Assembly: GCA_927405585.1 (NCBI GenBank)
Contig: CAKMJS010000045.1
Coordinates: forward strand, 1-62,802
DNA length: 62,802 nt
Reading direction: 5' to 3'
Origin: an uncultured Desulfosporosinus sp.
Lineage (GTDB): Bacteria; Bacillota; Desulfitobacteriia; Desulfitobacteriales; Desulfitobacteriaceae
Shown one piece after another: positions 1 through 7,978 of the stretch (position 1 is the first letter of the stretch; every line of letters begins with the position of its first letter). A program made the position numbers and the translations under genes. Below the pieces are notes generated by a model. That model had not been told where the DNA came from and ran no database searches. It saw only the letters and a program-made list of their open reading frames with translations.

Positions 1-25
1 GTTGCTGCATTAGATTGTTAAACAT
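1..25 (-). CDS. livH: Branched-chain amino acid ABC transporter permease LivH-like, N-terminal fragment
   Basis: Only the first eight codons are inside the window: ATG at 25-23, reading MFNNLMQQ, then the sequence leaves the left edge. A strong Shine-Dalgarno (complement of 29-38, AAGGAGGGGG) precedes the ATG. LivH proteins commonly begin with a short leader followed by QQLINGL, and the gene directly follows a LivJ-type binding protein on the same strand. The LivH call therefore rests mainly on context. It would be an inner-membrane permease of a high-affinity leucine/isoleucine/valine importer. Confidence 0.6.
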
Positions 26-135
26 TGGCCCCCTCCTTAACTAAAGCACGTTAATACCGTATTAACCATTAAATTACTTTGAATAACTAGTAGCAGCACT
101 GATCCCAGGGACCTCGTGCTGCTACCGTCCTACCT

Positions 136-166
136 CGTAAGGGCAATTCATGAATTGCCCCTTACG
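136..166 (-). promoter_or_regulatory. Intercistronic stem-loop between livJ and livH
   Basis: Positions 137-149 (GTAAGGGCAATTC) are complementary to 153-165 (GAATTGCCCCTTAC side), giving an almost perfect 13-bp stem with one bulged C. No U-run follows it, so it is not a classical terminator. A stem here, just after the binding-protein gene, commonly stabilises the upstream message so the binding protein is made in excess over the permeases. That role is inferred. Confidence 0.6.
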
Positions 167-201
167 TTAAACCACATGTTACATCTTGAAACTTATATTG
201 A

Positions 202-1392
202 TTACTTGATTTCGACTGGGACTTTTTTCAGAAGGGCGAATTTGCCACCCTTAACTTCTAGCAGGTAAACTGGGCTCTTAACTGGTTCACGGGAAGCTTG
301 GAATGTGAGGGAGCCTGAAACGCCATCGTAAGCTTTGGTTGCAGCGAGGGTATCTTTAAATTTCTCTGGATCTGCGCTCTTAGCTTCTTCGATAGCCTTG
401 GCAATCAGCATCAAAGCATCATACCCTTGGGCAGCGAAGAGGTCTGGTAATTCATTGCTATATTTTGCTTTGAAAGCAGTGATGAAGGCTTCAGTTTTTG
501 GAGTTGGTTGCTCAGGGGAGAAACCAGCATAGGAGATCGAGCCTTCCACGGCTTCTCCACCGATTTTCATTAGATCGTCACCTTGAAGTCCGTCTCCTCC
601 GACCATGACGGCCTTGATTCCAACTTCACGGGCTTTCTTCATGATTAGGGCTCCCTCAGTATAATAACCGGAGAACACGATGACATCTGGGTTTGCTGCT
701 TTGATCTTTGTAATCTGACCACTAAAGTCAGTGTCTTTGTCTTGAATGAATTCTTCGATGACTACTTTACCACCGAGCTTAACGATAGAGTCTGCGAAGA
801 TTTTGGACAAACCTACGCTATAATCATTGTTCTTTGAGGTAATTAAGGCAACATTTTTCCAGCCTTTTTCTTCAATTACGTATTTCATGGTTGCGGGAGC
901 AGCAATCGTGTCTAACAGGGTATCTCGGAAAACATAGGGTCCGATTTCCACAACGTCCGGACCAGTAGAACCAGCCGACATGATGACGGTCTTCTTGCTG
1001 TTAGCAATCTGTCCAGCCACACGGGTAATACCCGTGGTTGGGTCACCAATGATAGCTACAACCTTATCCGAACTAATGAGCTTATTGGTGATGTTAATCG
1101 CTTGATCTTTTTGTCCAGCATTGTCTTCTTCTACGAGTTGGATTTGTCGTCCGAGGACACCCTTTTTGTTAAGTTCGGCAACGGCCATGTTCAAGCCCTT
1201 CAAGGTGTTGAGGCCGTAGATAGCCACATCCCCAGTCTTGGCACCCAAGAAACCGATTTTAATAGGTTCTTTGCTTTCTGCAGCGGGGGCAGGAGTGGTT
1301 GGTGCTGGCTTGCTACCACACCCACTTACTACGACAAGAGCGGATAAAAGCAAACTTAGGGCAACTAGAGATTTTGACTTTTTGCGAAACAT
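202..1392 (-). CDS. livJ: Branched-chain amino acid ABC transporter substrate-binding lipoprotein
   Basis: This is the extracellular solute-binding component of a LivJHMGF-type importer. The start at 1392 (MFRKKSK) is preferred over the longer frame from 1422 because AGAAGGAGG lies just upstream. Residues 1-25 form a lipoprotein signal with a VSGC lipobox (acylated Cys about residue 25), followed by a Pro/Ala linker. The remainder is a type I periplasmic-binding fold typical of LivJ/LivK: an N-terminal KIGFLGAKTGDVAIYG segment, a central IGDPTTG segment and about 396 residues in all. livH starts 176 bp downstream. An attenuator-like leader precedes the gene. The ligand could be another amino acid or amide; the family is certain, the substrate is not. 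Confidence 0.9.
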   Translation of the reverse strand: MFRKKSKSLVALSLLLSALVVVSGCGSKPAPTTPAPAAESKEPIKIGFLGAKTGDVAIYGLNTLKGLNMAVAELNKKGVLGRQIQLVEEDNAGQKDQAINITNKLISSDKVVAIIGDPTTGITRVAGQIANSKKTVIMSAGSTGPDVVEIGPYVFRDTLLDTIAAPATMKYVIEEKGWKNVALITSKNNDYSVGLSKIFADSIVKLGGKVVIEEFIQDKDTDFSGQITKIKAANPDVIVFSGYYTEGALIMKKAREVGIKAVMVGGDGLQGDDLMKIGGEAVEGSISYAGFSPEQPTPKTEAFITAFKAKYSNELPDLFAAQGYDALMLIAKAIEEAKSADPEKFKDTLAATKAYDGVSGSLTFQASREPVKSPVYLLEVKGGKFALLKKVPVEIK

Positions 1393-1550
1393 TTTTTTTC
1401 CTCCTTCTGATTGTGTATACATTCTATTGTATTATTAGACAGAATATTAAAAATCCCTGCAATGTTATCGAGAAAATACCACTTTATTTTCTACAACACG
1501 AGCTCTCTACCGGTTTATAGATTTTCCTCTTGATATTGAGGAAAGCAAAA

Positions 1551-1648
1551 GGCTCTCCATACAGGCTGGAGATCCCTAAAACGCATATGTTTAACCTATC
1601 TCATCTCCTTCCTGATAATTTAAGAGAGCCAAACCATTTACAATTATA
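1551..1648 (-). promoter_or_regulatory. Promoter and attenuator-like leader RNA of livJ
   Basis: On the minus strand a TATAAT -10 box lies at 1648-1643. About 6 nt into the predicted transcript is GGCTCTC (1630-1624). Further on are GGAGAT (1608-1603), GGATCTCCA (1575-1567) and TGGAGAGCC (1559-1551), followed by TTTTGCTTT. The last two segments pair (8 of 9) as an intrinsic terminator. Alternatively GGCTCTC pairs perfectly with GAGAGCC, and GGAGAT with ATCTCC, which would dismantle the terminator. I recognise no known riboswitch consensus. In the rest of the gene-free stretch, 1423-1550 holds only a weak A/T-rich hairpin and 1649-1788 shows nothing further. Confidence 0.55.
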
Positions 1649-1788
1649 CCTCATCCAAGGATTTATGACATTAATATTCTTCATGTATACATGATACATT
1701 ATTTATAATACACTGAAAATTTAGAATTGATTTAAAACTATTAAAACTAAGAGTAGAAGTGGTACCTCGTAGAAGCCGTCAATGAATT

Positions 1789-3963
1789 TCACTTCTTTAA
1801 TTTTGCCAGCGCATCGGCAAGCGCAGTATTGACTAAGCCATGATCATTTTGGTTCTGCAGAAATGATCCAATTTCCTTCTTGTTTATATTGCTCTTTTCA
1901 CCTTCTCTTCGCTTCGTAAAGGCTGTAAGCTTCTCACGATGCCCGCAAACACAGGAGAATAGTTTATTGTCTCCATCCCCCTTGACCTCCATTTTTTTGT
2001 GACATTCCGGACACCTAGCATTCGATGTTTGAGAGATCCCTTTCCGGTAACCGCATTCGCGATCTTGACAGACGAACATCTCGCCTTTCTTACCTTTAAC
2101 CTGGAGGAGGAACTTACCGCACTCTGGGCACTTATTTCTCGTCAAATTATCGTGTCTAAAGATTTGAGCACTGCCAATCACCGTTGCTACGAGTTGAGTC
2201 GCATACCCCCTTATTCCAGTTAGAAACGTTAGACTTTTTATCCGACCTTTGCTAATCTCTGTCAACTGTTGTTCCCATTTAGCGGTTAACTCAGGCGATT
2301 TAAGTTCGGGTGGAACCAAACTGATCAGTTGAATCCCTTTAGATGTGGGGATGATTTCTTTGCCCTGTCGATTCATATAAAAAGAATTGAACAGCTTTTC
2401 AATAATTTCAGCACGTGTTGCAGGCGTCCCCAGTCCATGGCTGAGATCCATCACTTCTCGTAGCTGCTGGTCATCAATCAATTTACCAGGATGCTCCATA
2501 GCTGATAGCAAGGTTGCCTCCGTATGTCGGGCGGGTGGTTTTGTTTTACCCGTCGTTAACTTCACGGACAGGTTTTTAAGACTCTCTCCCTTGCGAAGTT
2601 CCGGCAGAGTTTGTTCTGATTCTCCGTCTTCCGAGTCCTCGACTAAGCTACTTGAACCCTCATAGACCTTTCGCCAGCCTTTGTGCTTCACGACTTTACC
2701 CTGGGTAGTAAATATTTCCCCTTTTATGCCCACCTTAACAAGCGTTTGTTCATACTCAAACGCCGGTGAGAGCACCGCTATAAAGCGTTTGACAATCAAA
2801 TCATAAATTTTCAATTCTTCCGAGCTCAGCCTTGATAAGGTCGGAGGTTGTTCGGTGGGGATGATAGCATGGTGGTCCGATACTTTCGAACCGTCCACAA
2901 ACCTTTTCGTGATGATCAATTTGGTTCTCAAGATGCTTCGCGCTAGATCCACATACGGGCCTAGCGCAATGCTTTTCAGACGTTCTGGCAACGTCGCAAC
3001 GATATCTTCACTGATATGACGAGAATCGGTGCGTGGATAGGTCACTATTTTATGATTTTCATAAAGTTGTTGCATGACTGTAGACGTTGTTTTGGCGGAG
3101 AATCCGTATTTGCGATTCGCATCCCGTTGTAATTCTGTGAGATCATATGCCAGAGGAGGAAGTTCCTTTTTACCCTCTTTTTTGACCTCCAAAACTTCCC
3201 CGATTTGTCCGGTCACTTTAGCTACAATTTGATCTGCTTTCAATTTTTCAAATAATCGAGTTTGACCGCTTTTGTCCTGCCAACGGAGCGTAAACCCCGT
3301 CGCTAAGGCATTAACCGACCAATAGTCTTTAGGCACAAACCGTTTTATCTCATTTTCCCGTTCCACTACCATAGCCAGGGTGGGCGTTTGAACTCTCCCA
3401 GCAGAAAGTTGAGCATTATATTTACACGTCAATGCTCTGGTGACATTGAGTCCGATTAACCAGTCTGCTTCTGCACGGCATTCTGCAGCAGCGTACAGGG
3501 TTTCATACTCTCTGCCAGGTTTAAGATTGTTGAACCCTTCCCTAATAGCTCGCTCAGTTAGAGAAGAGATCCACAGCCTTTTGACGGGTTTTCGCCAACC
3601 AGCTTTTTTCATAATCCAGCGCGCTACCAGTTCACCTTCCCGTCCAGCATCAGTCGCAATGATGAGGTCATCAATTTCTGGACTCTTCATCAGATTTTTG
3701 ACTACCCCAAATTGTTTCGAAGTTTCTTTCATCACCACTAAGTCCATTTTAACGGGTAGCATAGGTAGGTCTTCCATCTTCCATGTCTTATATTTATCAT
3801 CGTATAATTCAGGATCTGCGAGTGTCACTAAGTGTCCAAGTGCCCAAACCACAATATATCGAGACCCCACAAAACACCCGTTACCCTTTTGATTACAATT
3901 TAAGATCTTGGCAATCTCACGTCCTACGGAGGGTTTTTCAGTTAGTACTAATGTCTTTCCCAT
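1789..3963 (-). CDS. topB: DNA topoisomerase III
   Basis: Type IA topoisomerase that decatenates and relaxes negatively supercoiled DNA by single-strand passage. In the longest frame (from 4026) the Toprim domain begins LVLTEKPSVG, the acidic metal-binding motif is ATDAGREGE near residues 124-132, and the catalytic tyrosine is in TYPRTDSRH (Tyr330). Two Cys4 zinc modules follow near the C terminus (CPECGK...CQDREC and CPECHK...CVCG), then a short basic tail. I chose the internal ATG at 3963 (MGKTLVLTEK) because TopB proteins start just before this strand. The 4026 start adds 21 residues that do not look conserved and has only a weak ribosome-binding site. It is a stand-alone housekeeping gene. 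Confidence 0.93.
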   Translation of the reverse strand: MGKTLVLTEKPSVGREIAKILNCNQKGNGCFVGSRYIVVWALGHLVTLADPELYDDKYKTWKMEDLPMLPVKMDLVVMKETSKQFGVVKNLMKSPEIDDLIIATDAGREGELVARWIMKKAGWRKPVKRLWISSLTERAIREGFNNLKPGREYETLYAAAECRAEADWLIGLNVTRALTCKYNAQLSAGRVQTPTLAMVVERENEIKRFVPKDYWSVNALATGFTLRWQDKSGQTRLFEKLKADQIVAKVTGQIGEVLEVKKEGKKELPPLAYDLTELQRDANRKYGFSAKTTSTVMQQLYENHKIVTYPRTDSRHISEDIVATLPERLKSIALGPYVDLARSILRTKLIITKRFVDGSKVSDHHAIIPTEQPPTLSRLSSEELKIYDLIVKRFIAVLSPAFEYEQTLVKVGIKGEIFTTQGKVVKHKGWRKVYEGSSSLVEDSEDGESEQTLPELRKGESLKNLSVKLTTGKTKPPARHTEATLLSAMEHPGKLIDDQQLREVMDLSHGLGTPATRAEIIEKLFNSFYMNRQGKEIIPTSKGIQLISLVPPELKSPELTAKWEQQLTEISKGRIKSLTFLTGIRGYATQLVATVIGSAQIFRHDNLTRNKCPECGKFLLQVKGKKGEMFVCQDRECGYRKGISQTSNARCPECHKKMEVKGDGDNKLFSCVCGHREKLTAFTKRREGEKSNINKKEIGSFLQNQNDHGLVNTALADALAKLKK

Positions 3964-4100
3964 GTCATACATCCCATCTGTTGATAATCTACTCTTCTTA
4001 AGATTATCCTTTTGTACTATATTCATATCTTTTCCATTAACAATTAAGAATAACTGAACTCTACCCCTTAAACAATCATCACATAAATGTATTTTGCGCC

Positions 4101-5318
4101 TTATAGCTTTGTATTCTTAAGGTTATCTATAGTTTGTTCAAAAATAAGCGCCTGAGGTACCGCAATTTTTTTAGCGATTAAAATACCCAATATCCCCCCC
4201 GAAAATTGTCCCACTAAAATTGGTAACATTAAGGTCGGTTGGAAATTTGTCGAATAGGCTAAATAATCTCCTAGTAAGTAACCTGCACAAACACTATAGG
4301 CGATACACATTACTTTATCCGCAGCTCTCATATCCTTGATCATCACAAACATAGCTAATACATTAGCAGAGGCCGCCAATAAACCAGCACTACCCATCGG
4401 AGATAGCCCAATAATTGTTCCAATTTTCATTAATGGTTTTTTCAGATACCTTTGCATCAGGTAAACCATTGGAAAAGCTCCCGCTAGCATCATACCTATG
4501 GTACCTAAAAGTTCTATGGCTCTAAACTTATCATTATCATCTGCCAAGAGAGGGCTAAACCCCCATCCTCCAAATGTATTGCTGAAAAACCCTGTGTAAT
4601 ACTCGACGATAGAAAATGCAACAATCAGCTTTAAGGCAGACATTAGAAATCGACCATAGTATAGGAAGCCTTTAATCATTTTGTCAGGTATATACCTAAG
4701 ACCGAGCGCAAGGAGCAGACAAAAAGCTGTTAAGGGCACTAAGTTAAGAAAAATACTCGTTAAATTGAAGGAAAGGATATAGGTAGCTGGACCTGTGGTT
4801 GAAATAGCCATTCTAATCGGAGGGCTCGTCAGAAATAATATGATGCAAGTGGTTAAAACTCCAAAAGGAATAGCGATAATACCCGACATTGCTCCTAAGG
4901 CTAAATAACGATGATCTTTCTTATCCAGCATCGCTAGGCCAACTGGAATATTAAAAGAAATTACCGGCGCAGCCATATAACCTACAACCATTGCCATAAT
5001 CCAGTTTTCAGGGGTTTGGGCAATTTGCTGGGCTACCAAATAGCCACCTACATCGCTTGGAATAAAGGTTGTTGCCGCAAGCGCCGGATCCGCACCAATT
5101 TTCTGATATAACGCGCCAAACGTCTTCTGGGCGAATATCGTAAGATACGGTACGGAAACCATTAGTCCAGCTAAAGGCATAAAAAGGGTACCTACGGTTT
5201 GCAATCCTTCTTCAAAGGCTTTACCGAGTCCGGATTCTTCTCTCAAAACAGAAGCGATTGCTCCTGCAATGCAACAAGACATAATAATGTAAACCATAAT
5301 TTTTCCAGCGATCTCCAC
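4101..5318 (-). CDS. eutH: EutH-family ethanolamine permease (orphan)
   Basis: A 405-residue hydrophobic protein with about ten membrane spans. It resembles EutH, the ethanolamine facilitator of eut operons: a GLGKAFEEGL-like segment after the first helix and a signature run around ADPALAATTFIPSDVGGYLVAQQ near residues 76-98. It starts at GTG 5318 with AAAGGAC upstream. No other eut gene (eutBC lyase, microcompartment shell, eutVW) is in the window, so its substrate and role here are open. It lies 74 bp upstream of topB without a visible terminator between them. The family call is from motif memory. Another small amine or alcohol is possible as substrate. Confidence 0.75.
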   Translation of the reverse strand: MEIAGKIMVYIIMSCCIAGAIASVLREESGLGKAFEEGLQTVGTLFMPLAGLMVSVPYLTIFAQKTFGALYQKIGADPALAATTFIPSDVGGYLVAQQIAQTPENWIMAMVVGYMAAPVISFNIPVGLAMLDKKDHRYLALGAMSGIIAIPFGVLTTCIILFLTSPPIRMAISTTGPATYILSFNLTSIFLNLVPLTAFCLLLALGLRYIPDKMIKGFLYYGRFLMSALKLIVAFSIVEYYTGFFSNTFGGWGFSPLLADDNDKFRAIELLGTIGMMLAGAFPMVYLMQRYLKKPLMKIGTIIGLSPMGSAGLLAASANVLAMFVMIKDMRAADKVMCIAYSVCAGYLLGDYLAYSTNFQPTLMLPILVGQFSGGILGILIAKKIAVPQALIFEQTIDNLKNTKL

Positions 5319-5412
5319 GTAATCAGTCCTTTTGCCATACGATAGAGTAACTTAAGTCAGAGCTTGAATATGCGGCTTTCGAACCACGAACCTCGAATAT
5401 CGAACTTCGATT

Positions 5413-6396
5413 TTAGTAGGGTGCCTCCCTCAGCAACGCTTCTTTGGGGATCGTTCTGTGGTAGTTCACTATGATCACTCCAACCGCCACAAGCGCTAAG
5501 GCCATAAACATATTAAGGGTGAAGCGTTCACCGGGTATGAACAAGGCAGATAACATACTTCCAGAGACAGGGGTCATAAACTTATAGACGCTTATTTCTC
5601 CCGCTTTATTGTATTTTAAAATAGCATACCAGAGAGAAAAAGCGATTGCAGAAAGGAACGCTGAGTATAAGAGAAGCCATAAGGCTTTGTTCGTAAAGAC
5701 CATAGCCTGAGGTTTTAAGTGTGGTAGACCCACAGCGATCAGGAGTAGCGATCCTAAAAGCATTTGCCACGCTGTCAGAACAAAGGGATGAATCTCTTTG
5801 GAAATCCGTTTCGCTAAAACTGTCCCGAACGCACTGACCAGACCGGATAAAATCATAAAGCCTTCACCCTGCCAAGAAAAATCAAAGGTAAAGTCCTTTC
5901 CCGAATTTATCAAAATAATCCCTGTAAAGCCAGCTATTAAGCCAAGTGCCTTACGCCAATCTAACCGGTCATTGGCATAGACAAAATGTGCTAATACTAC
6001 CACAAGGAAGATACTTGCCGAGGATAAAACTGCCCCTTTCATCCCAGTGGTTTGAGCGAGTCCAATATAGAAAAAGAAATACATCAAACTAATTTGCAGT
6101 ATGCCTAATAAAAAGATCTGAGGTAGCATGGCAATCTTCACCTTTGGCGATTGCCGAATTCCTACAACAACTAAAAAGAAAATGAGCAAGGAAGCCATCA
6201 AAAATCGTATTCCGGCGAGGACGATCATCGCATAACGATCATCCGGTGTGATCCCAAGCTCAGCATAACTGACTTTCAAGACCGGAAAAGCACTCCCCCA
6301 AAGGACCGCACAAAATAATGCAATGAAAATAACCCAATACTTATTCGTCAAATAGTATCTATAACCGCTATTTCTTTTATTAAAACTTAAGTACAT
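5413..6396 (-). CDS. DMT superfamily (EamA) transporter
   Basis: A 327-residue membrane protein with ten predicted helices arranged as two EamA repeats, the drug/metabolite transporter fold that usually exports small metabolites or amino acids. The first helix carries the typical FCAVLWGSAFPVLK, and each half ends in a short polar loop. The start at 6396 has a good GGAAGGA ribosome-binding site. The C-terminal tail is short and polar. The substrate cannot be inferred from neighbours, which are an orphan EutH-like permease and an HD-GYP protein. Confidence 0.88.
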   Translation of the reverse strand: MYLSFNKRNSGYRYYLTNKYWVIFIALFCAVLWGSAFPVLKVSYAELGITPDDRYAMIVLAGIRFLMASLLIFFLVVVGIRQSPKVKIAMLPQIFLLGILQISLMYFFFYIGLAQTTGMKGAVLSSASIFLVVVLAHFVYANDRLDWRKALGLIAGFTGIILINSGKDFTFDFSWQGEGFMILSGLVSAFGTVLAKRISKEIHPFVLTAWQMLLGSLLLIAVGLPHLKPQAMVFTNKALWLLLYSAFLSAIAFSLWYAILKYNKAGEISVYKFMTPVSGSMLSALFIPGERFTLNMFMALALVAVGVIIVNYHRTIPKEALLREAPY

Positions 6397-6493
6397 AACT
6401 AGTTCCTTCCGTTGAAAATATCTGTCTTCCTACCAATTATAAATAATAATCCTAATATGGGAAATGGTCAACTGCATAGGGTTGTCCAAAAAA

Positions 6494-6520
6494 AGAGAGC
6501 ACTTAGTCTAAGTACTCTCT
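6494..6520 (-). terminator. Terminator overlapping the end of the HD-GYP gene
   Basis: AGAGAGCACTTAG (6494-6506) pairs with CTAAGTACTCTCT (6508-6520), with one mismatch. On the minus strand it is followed by TTTTTTT. The last codons and the stop (6508-6510) of the HD-GYP gene lie inside the stem, so termination occurs right at the end of the reading frame. Confidence 0.8.
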
Positions 6521-7902
6521 CCATCTCCAGATATTTGTTTAATTGTCAACAGATTATCCAAGAGCAGCGCCACTTGCTTGGCTTCAAAGGAATTCGCGAA
6601 AAAACTATCGTCTAATTCGTTTTTCAGCGCCAAAAAGGCATCGACTACTTGGGGATCAAAGTGTGTTCCGCGACAGCGAAGTAATTCAGCAACTGCTTGA
6701 TCTATCGACCATCCCTGTTTATAGGATCGAGTTGAAAGCATCGTATCTAAGGCATCACATAGTGCAACAATACGCGCTTCGAGCAAGATTTCCTCACCGC
6801 TGAGCTGATTAGGATATCCTTTTCCATTGTATTGCTCATGATGCTGTAAAACAACGGTAGCTACCTTTTCCATACCCTTTATGTTTCCAAGAATTTTTTG
6901 ACCAATAAGGGAATGGTGCTTAATCACTTTAAATTCTTCTTCAGTAAGTTTTCCAGGCTTTTGTAATATTACTTCACTTATCCCGAGCTTTCCGATATCA
7001 TGCAGCATGGCACTTCGTTTCAAATCATATACTTGTTCTTTTGTAAAATGGAGCTTCGCGGCTATGGCTTCAGCATATTTAGCAACAGTAACCGAGTGTC
7101 CAAGTAGACTATTCTCTCTGGCATCAATAATCTGGGATAGGGTAAATATAAGCTGTTCATTGTTATCTTTCAGCAATTCATTAAAGCCTTGCAATTGTGC
7201 GACTTGGTTTTCCTTGTCTTTTACAAAAAGAAACATATTATACCGCATGAGGAGTAAAGGTAGTACAAAACCCAATAGTCCGTATAAATAAAACTCCATA
7301 TACACCACGGCCAGTATCCATCCGATAAAAGTCGTTAAAGCATCACTTACAATAACCCACTCTAGTGAATCTCTCCATATTTTAAGTAAGTTTGTTTGGG
7401 ATGCTATGGAAACAATAATGGAAACCGCGAATAAATCCAGGATCACAAAAACAAATACTGTTGCTAATGCAGGAAAAATATTCCCTGTGCTTAGCAGTAA
7501 TTCATTTTCCATATGAAGGAAATCCCAAACCAAAAAGGTGATATAAGTAACATTAACTGTTTCCGTGAGATTGAAAATGATCTTGGATGGTGAGAGTATT
7601 TTGGGATAAATTACTATTGAAAGCCCATAACAGAAAGCAAATAGTATTAGTTCTACAGGATTGAACAGCATAACAGCCGCTAGAATAATTGCTGACCCAG
7701 CAGAAATATTAAACTTCTCCCCCGCAAAACTGACAACATTGAAGCGGAGAATCTCAAACATAATCCCAAAAATAATAAAGGGTATGACCCTAGAGAACTC
7801 TATGGCGTCATTTGAATGTAGTAGGACATTATAAACTATTAAACAGGTAACCAGCACGTGAAACCCAATATAACCCCTGGACCCTGCTGTTAACTTATTC
7901 AT
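6508..7902 (-). CDS. Membrane-bound HD-GYP domain c-di-GMP phosphodiesterase
   Basis: A 464-residue protein. The N-terminal ~220 residues hold about seven hydrophobic helices forming a MASE-like membrane sensor. A short coiled segment (VKDKENQVAQLQGFNELLKD) leads into an HD-GYP domain. The HD-GYP signatures are intact: HSVTVAKYAEAIA, the metal-binding HDIGK, HHSLIGQKIL, and HHEQYNGKGYP carrying the GYP motif. Such proteins hydrolyse c-di-GMP to GMP or pGpG. The start at 7902 has GGGGG upstream and the gene ends in its own terminator, so it appears monocistronic. The input signal is unknown. Confidence 0.93.
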   Translation of the reverse strand: MNKLTAGSRGYIGFHVLVTCLIVYNVLLHSNDAIEFSRVIPFIIFGIMFEILRFNVVSFAGEKFNISAGSAIILAAVMLFNPVELILFAFCYGLSIVIYPKILSPSKIIFNLTETVNVTYITFLVWDFLHMENELLLSTGNIFPALATVFVFVILDLFAVSIIVSIASQTNLLKIWRDSLEWVIVSDALTTFIGWILAVVYMEFYLYGLLGFVLPLLLMRYNMFLFVKDKENQVAQLQGFNELLKDNNEQLIFTLSQIIDARENSLLGHSVTVAKYAEAIAAKLHFTKEQVYDLKRSAMLHDIGKLGISEVILQKPGKLTEEEFKVIKHHSLIGQKILGNIKGMEKVATVVLQHHEQYNGKGYPNQLSGEEILLEARIVALCDALDTMLSTRSYKQGWSIDQAVAELLRCRGTHFDPQVVDAFLALKNELDDSFFANSFEAKQVALLLDNLLTIKQISGDGEST

Positions 7903-7923
7903 GCTACCCCCTAAGCGTTAGTA

Positions 7924-7948
7924 AAAAGCAGTCTTTCAGACTGCTTTT
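7924..7948 (-). terminator. Bidirectional terminator after the subtilase gene
   Basis: AAAAGCAGTCT (7924-7934), a three-base loop TTC, and AGACTGCTTTT (7938-7948) form a perfect 11-bp stem with T-runs on both strands. It lies just past the subtilase stop (7979) on the minus strand. Confidence 0.85.
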
Positions 7949-7978
7949 ACCCGTATTTACTGAACCCCACTTCTTCCA

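Noticed and set aside
1762-1775. AGAAGTGGTACCTCG resembles the T-box AGGGTGGTACCGCG motif
   Set aside because: It is on the plus strand at the end of topB with no downstream plus-strand gene, no specifier stem and no terminator in the right place.
3440-3892. 150-codon plus-strand frame opposite topB
   Set aside because: Shadow frame of topB with low-complexity Ser-rich translation and no start signal.
5379-5410. Short TTCGA/CGAAC-rich repetitive tract between eutH and the DMT gene
   Set aside because: Units are irregular and short; no clear period, palindrome or regulatory position, so probably low-complexity spacer.
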